Positions 5,604-5,651 of a DNA stretch of 5,651 nucleotides are shown in pieces. The notes under the pieces are model-generated. The model did no database searches and was not told the origin of the DNA. It saw nothing but the letters and a program-made list of their open reading frames with translations. The stretch is from an uncultured Pseudomonadota bacterium (lineage in GTDB: Bacteria > Pseudomonadota > Gammaproteobacteria > Burkholderiales > Eutrophovitaceae). The stretch's first letter is position 1; each line of letters opens with the position of its first letter. Location of the stretch: NCBI GenBank assembly GCA_913057845.1, contig CAJXPC010000131.1:1-5651 (forward strand), in the 5' to 3' direction. Both the position numbers and the translations under genes were made by a program.

Positions 5604-5651
5604 CTGTCTCTTATACACATCTCCGAGCCCACGAGACCTCTCTACATCTCG
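5604..5651 (-). other. Nextera P7-side sequencing adapter (artefact)
   Basis: This is the reverse complement of the left-end adapter: 5604-5622 (CTGTCTCTTATACACATCT) is the Tn5 mosaic end, 5623-5637 the Nextera read-2 tail, 5638-5645 (CTCTCTAC) the same index as at the left end, and 5646-5651 (ATCTCG) the first bases of P7. It is one base longer than the left copy. Read from 5632 it encodes the false peptide MGSEMCIRD, fused in frame to lptD. It should be trimmed. Confidence 0.98.

Noticed and set aside
1..5651. Composite transposon bounded by Tn5-like mosaic ends
   Set aside because: The mosaic ends are joined to Illumina index and P7 primer bases, there is no transposase, and the interior is ordinary conserved chromosomal gene order.

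Overview
The window is a complete short-read contig from a gammaproteobacterium. It is conserved chromosomal housekeeping DNA with sequencing adapter left on both ends. The lineage call rests on the gene content: a long-form LptD followed by SurA and RsmA, a GloA almost collinear with the E. coli enzyme, and a divergent rubredoxin / thiD-thiE-hemL block of the kind seen in Pseudomonas and its relatives. The genus cannot be read from the sequence.

Layout. Bases 1-47 and 5604-5651 are Nextera (Tn5 tagmentation) P7-side adapter in opposite orientations, each with the same 8-base index; the organism's DNA runs from 48 to 5603. From the left on the minus strand come the first 35 codons of hemL (cut by the contig end), thiE and thiD. 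Transcription runs thiD-thiE-hemL, with a 4-bp thiD/thiE overlap and a 16-bp thiE/hemL gap. An 81-bp divergent spacer (1631-1711) separates thiD from a plus-strand pair, rubredoxin and glyoxalase I (gloA). Convergent with gloA, only 5 bp away, is a second minus-strand operon, lptD-surA-rsmA, whose lptD is cut by the right contig end.

How the genes work together. ThiD phosphorylates the thiamine pyrimidine and ThiE joins it to the thiazole to give thiamine phosphate; HemL makes 5-aminolevulinate for haem. Rubredoxin is a small iron electron carrier, and GloA detoxifies methylglyoxal with glutathione. SurA is the periplasmic chaperone that brings outer-membrane barrels, LptD among them, to the BAM complex; LptD inserts LPS into the outer membrane; RsmA dimethylates 16S rRNA. 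The canonical pdxA between surA and rsmA is absent.

I found no phage, insertion sequence, CRISPR array, toxin-antitoxin or defence system, tRNA or rRNA, and no credible undescribed system. The most useful observations are the adapter artefact, which creates a false start on lptD and false 47-bp terminal inverted repeats; the unlabelled hemL fragment; the missing pdxA; and an LptD C-terminus with one cysteine where E. coli has an adjacent pair.
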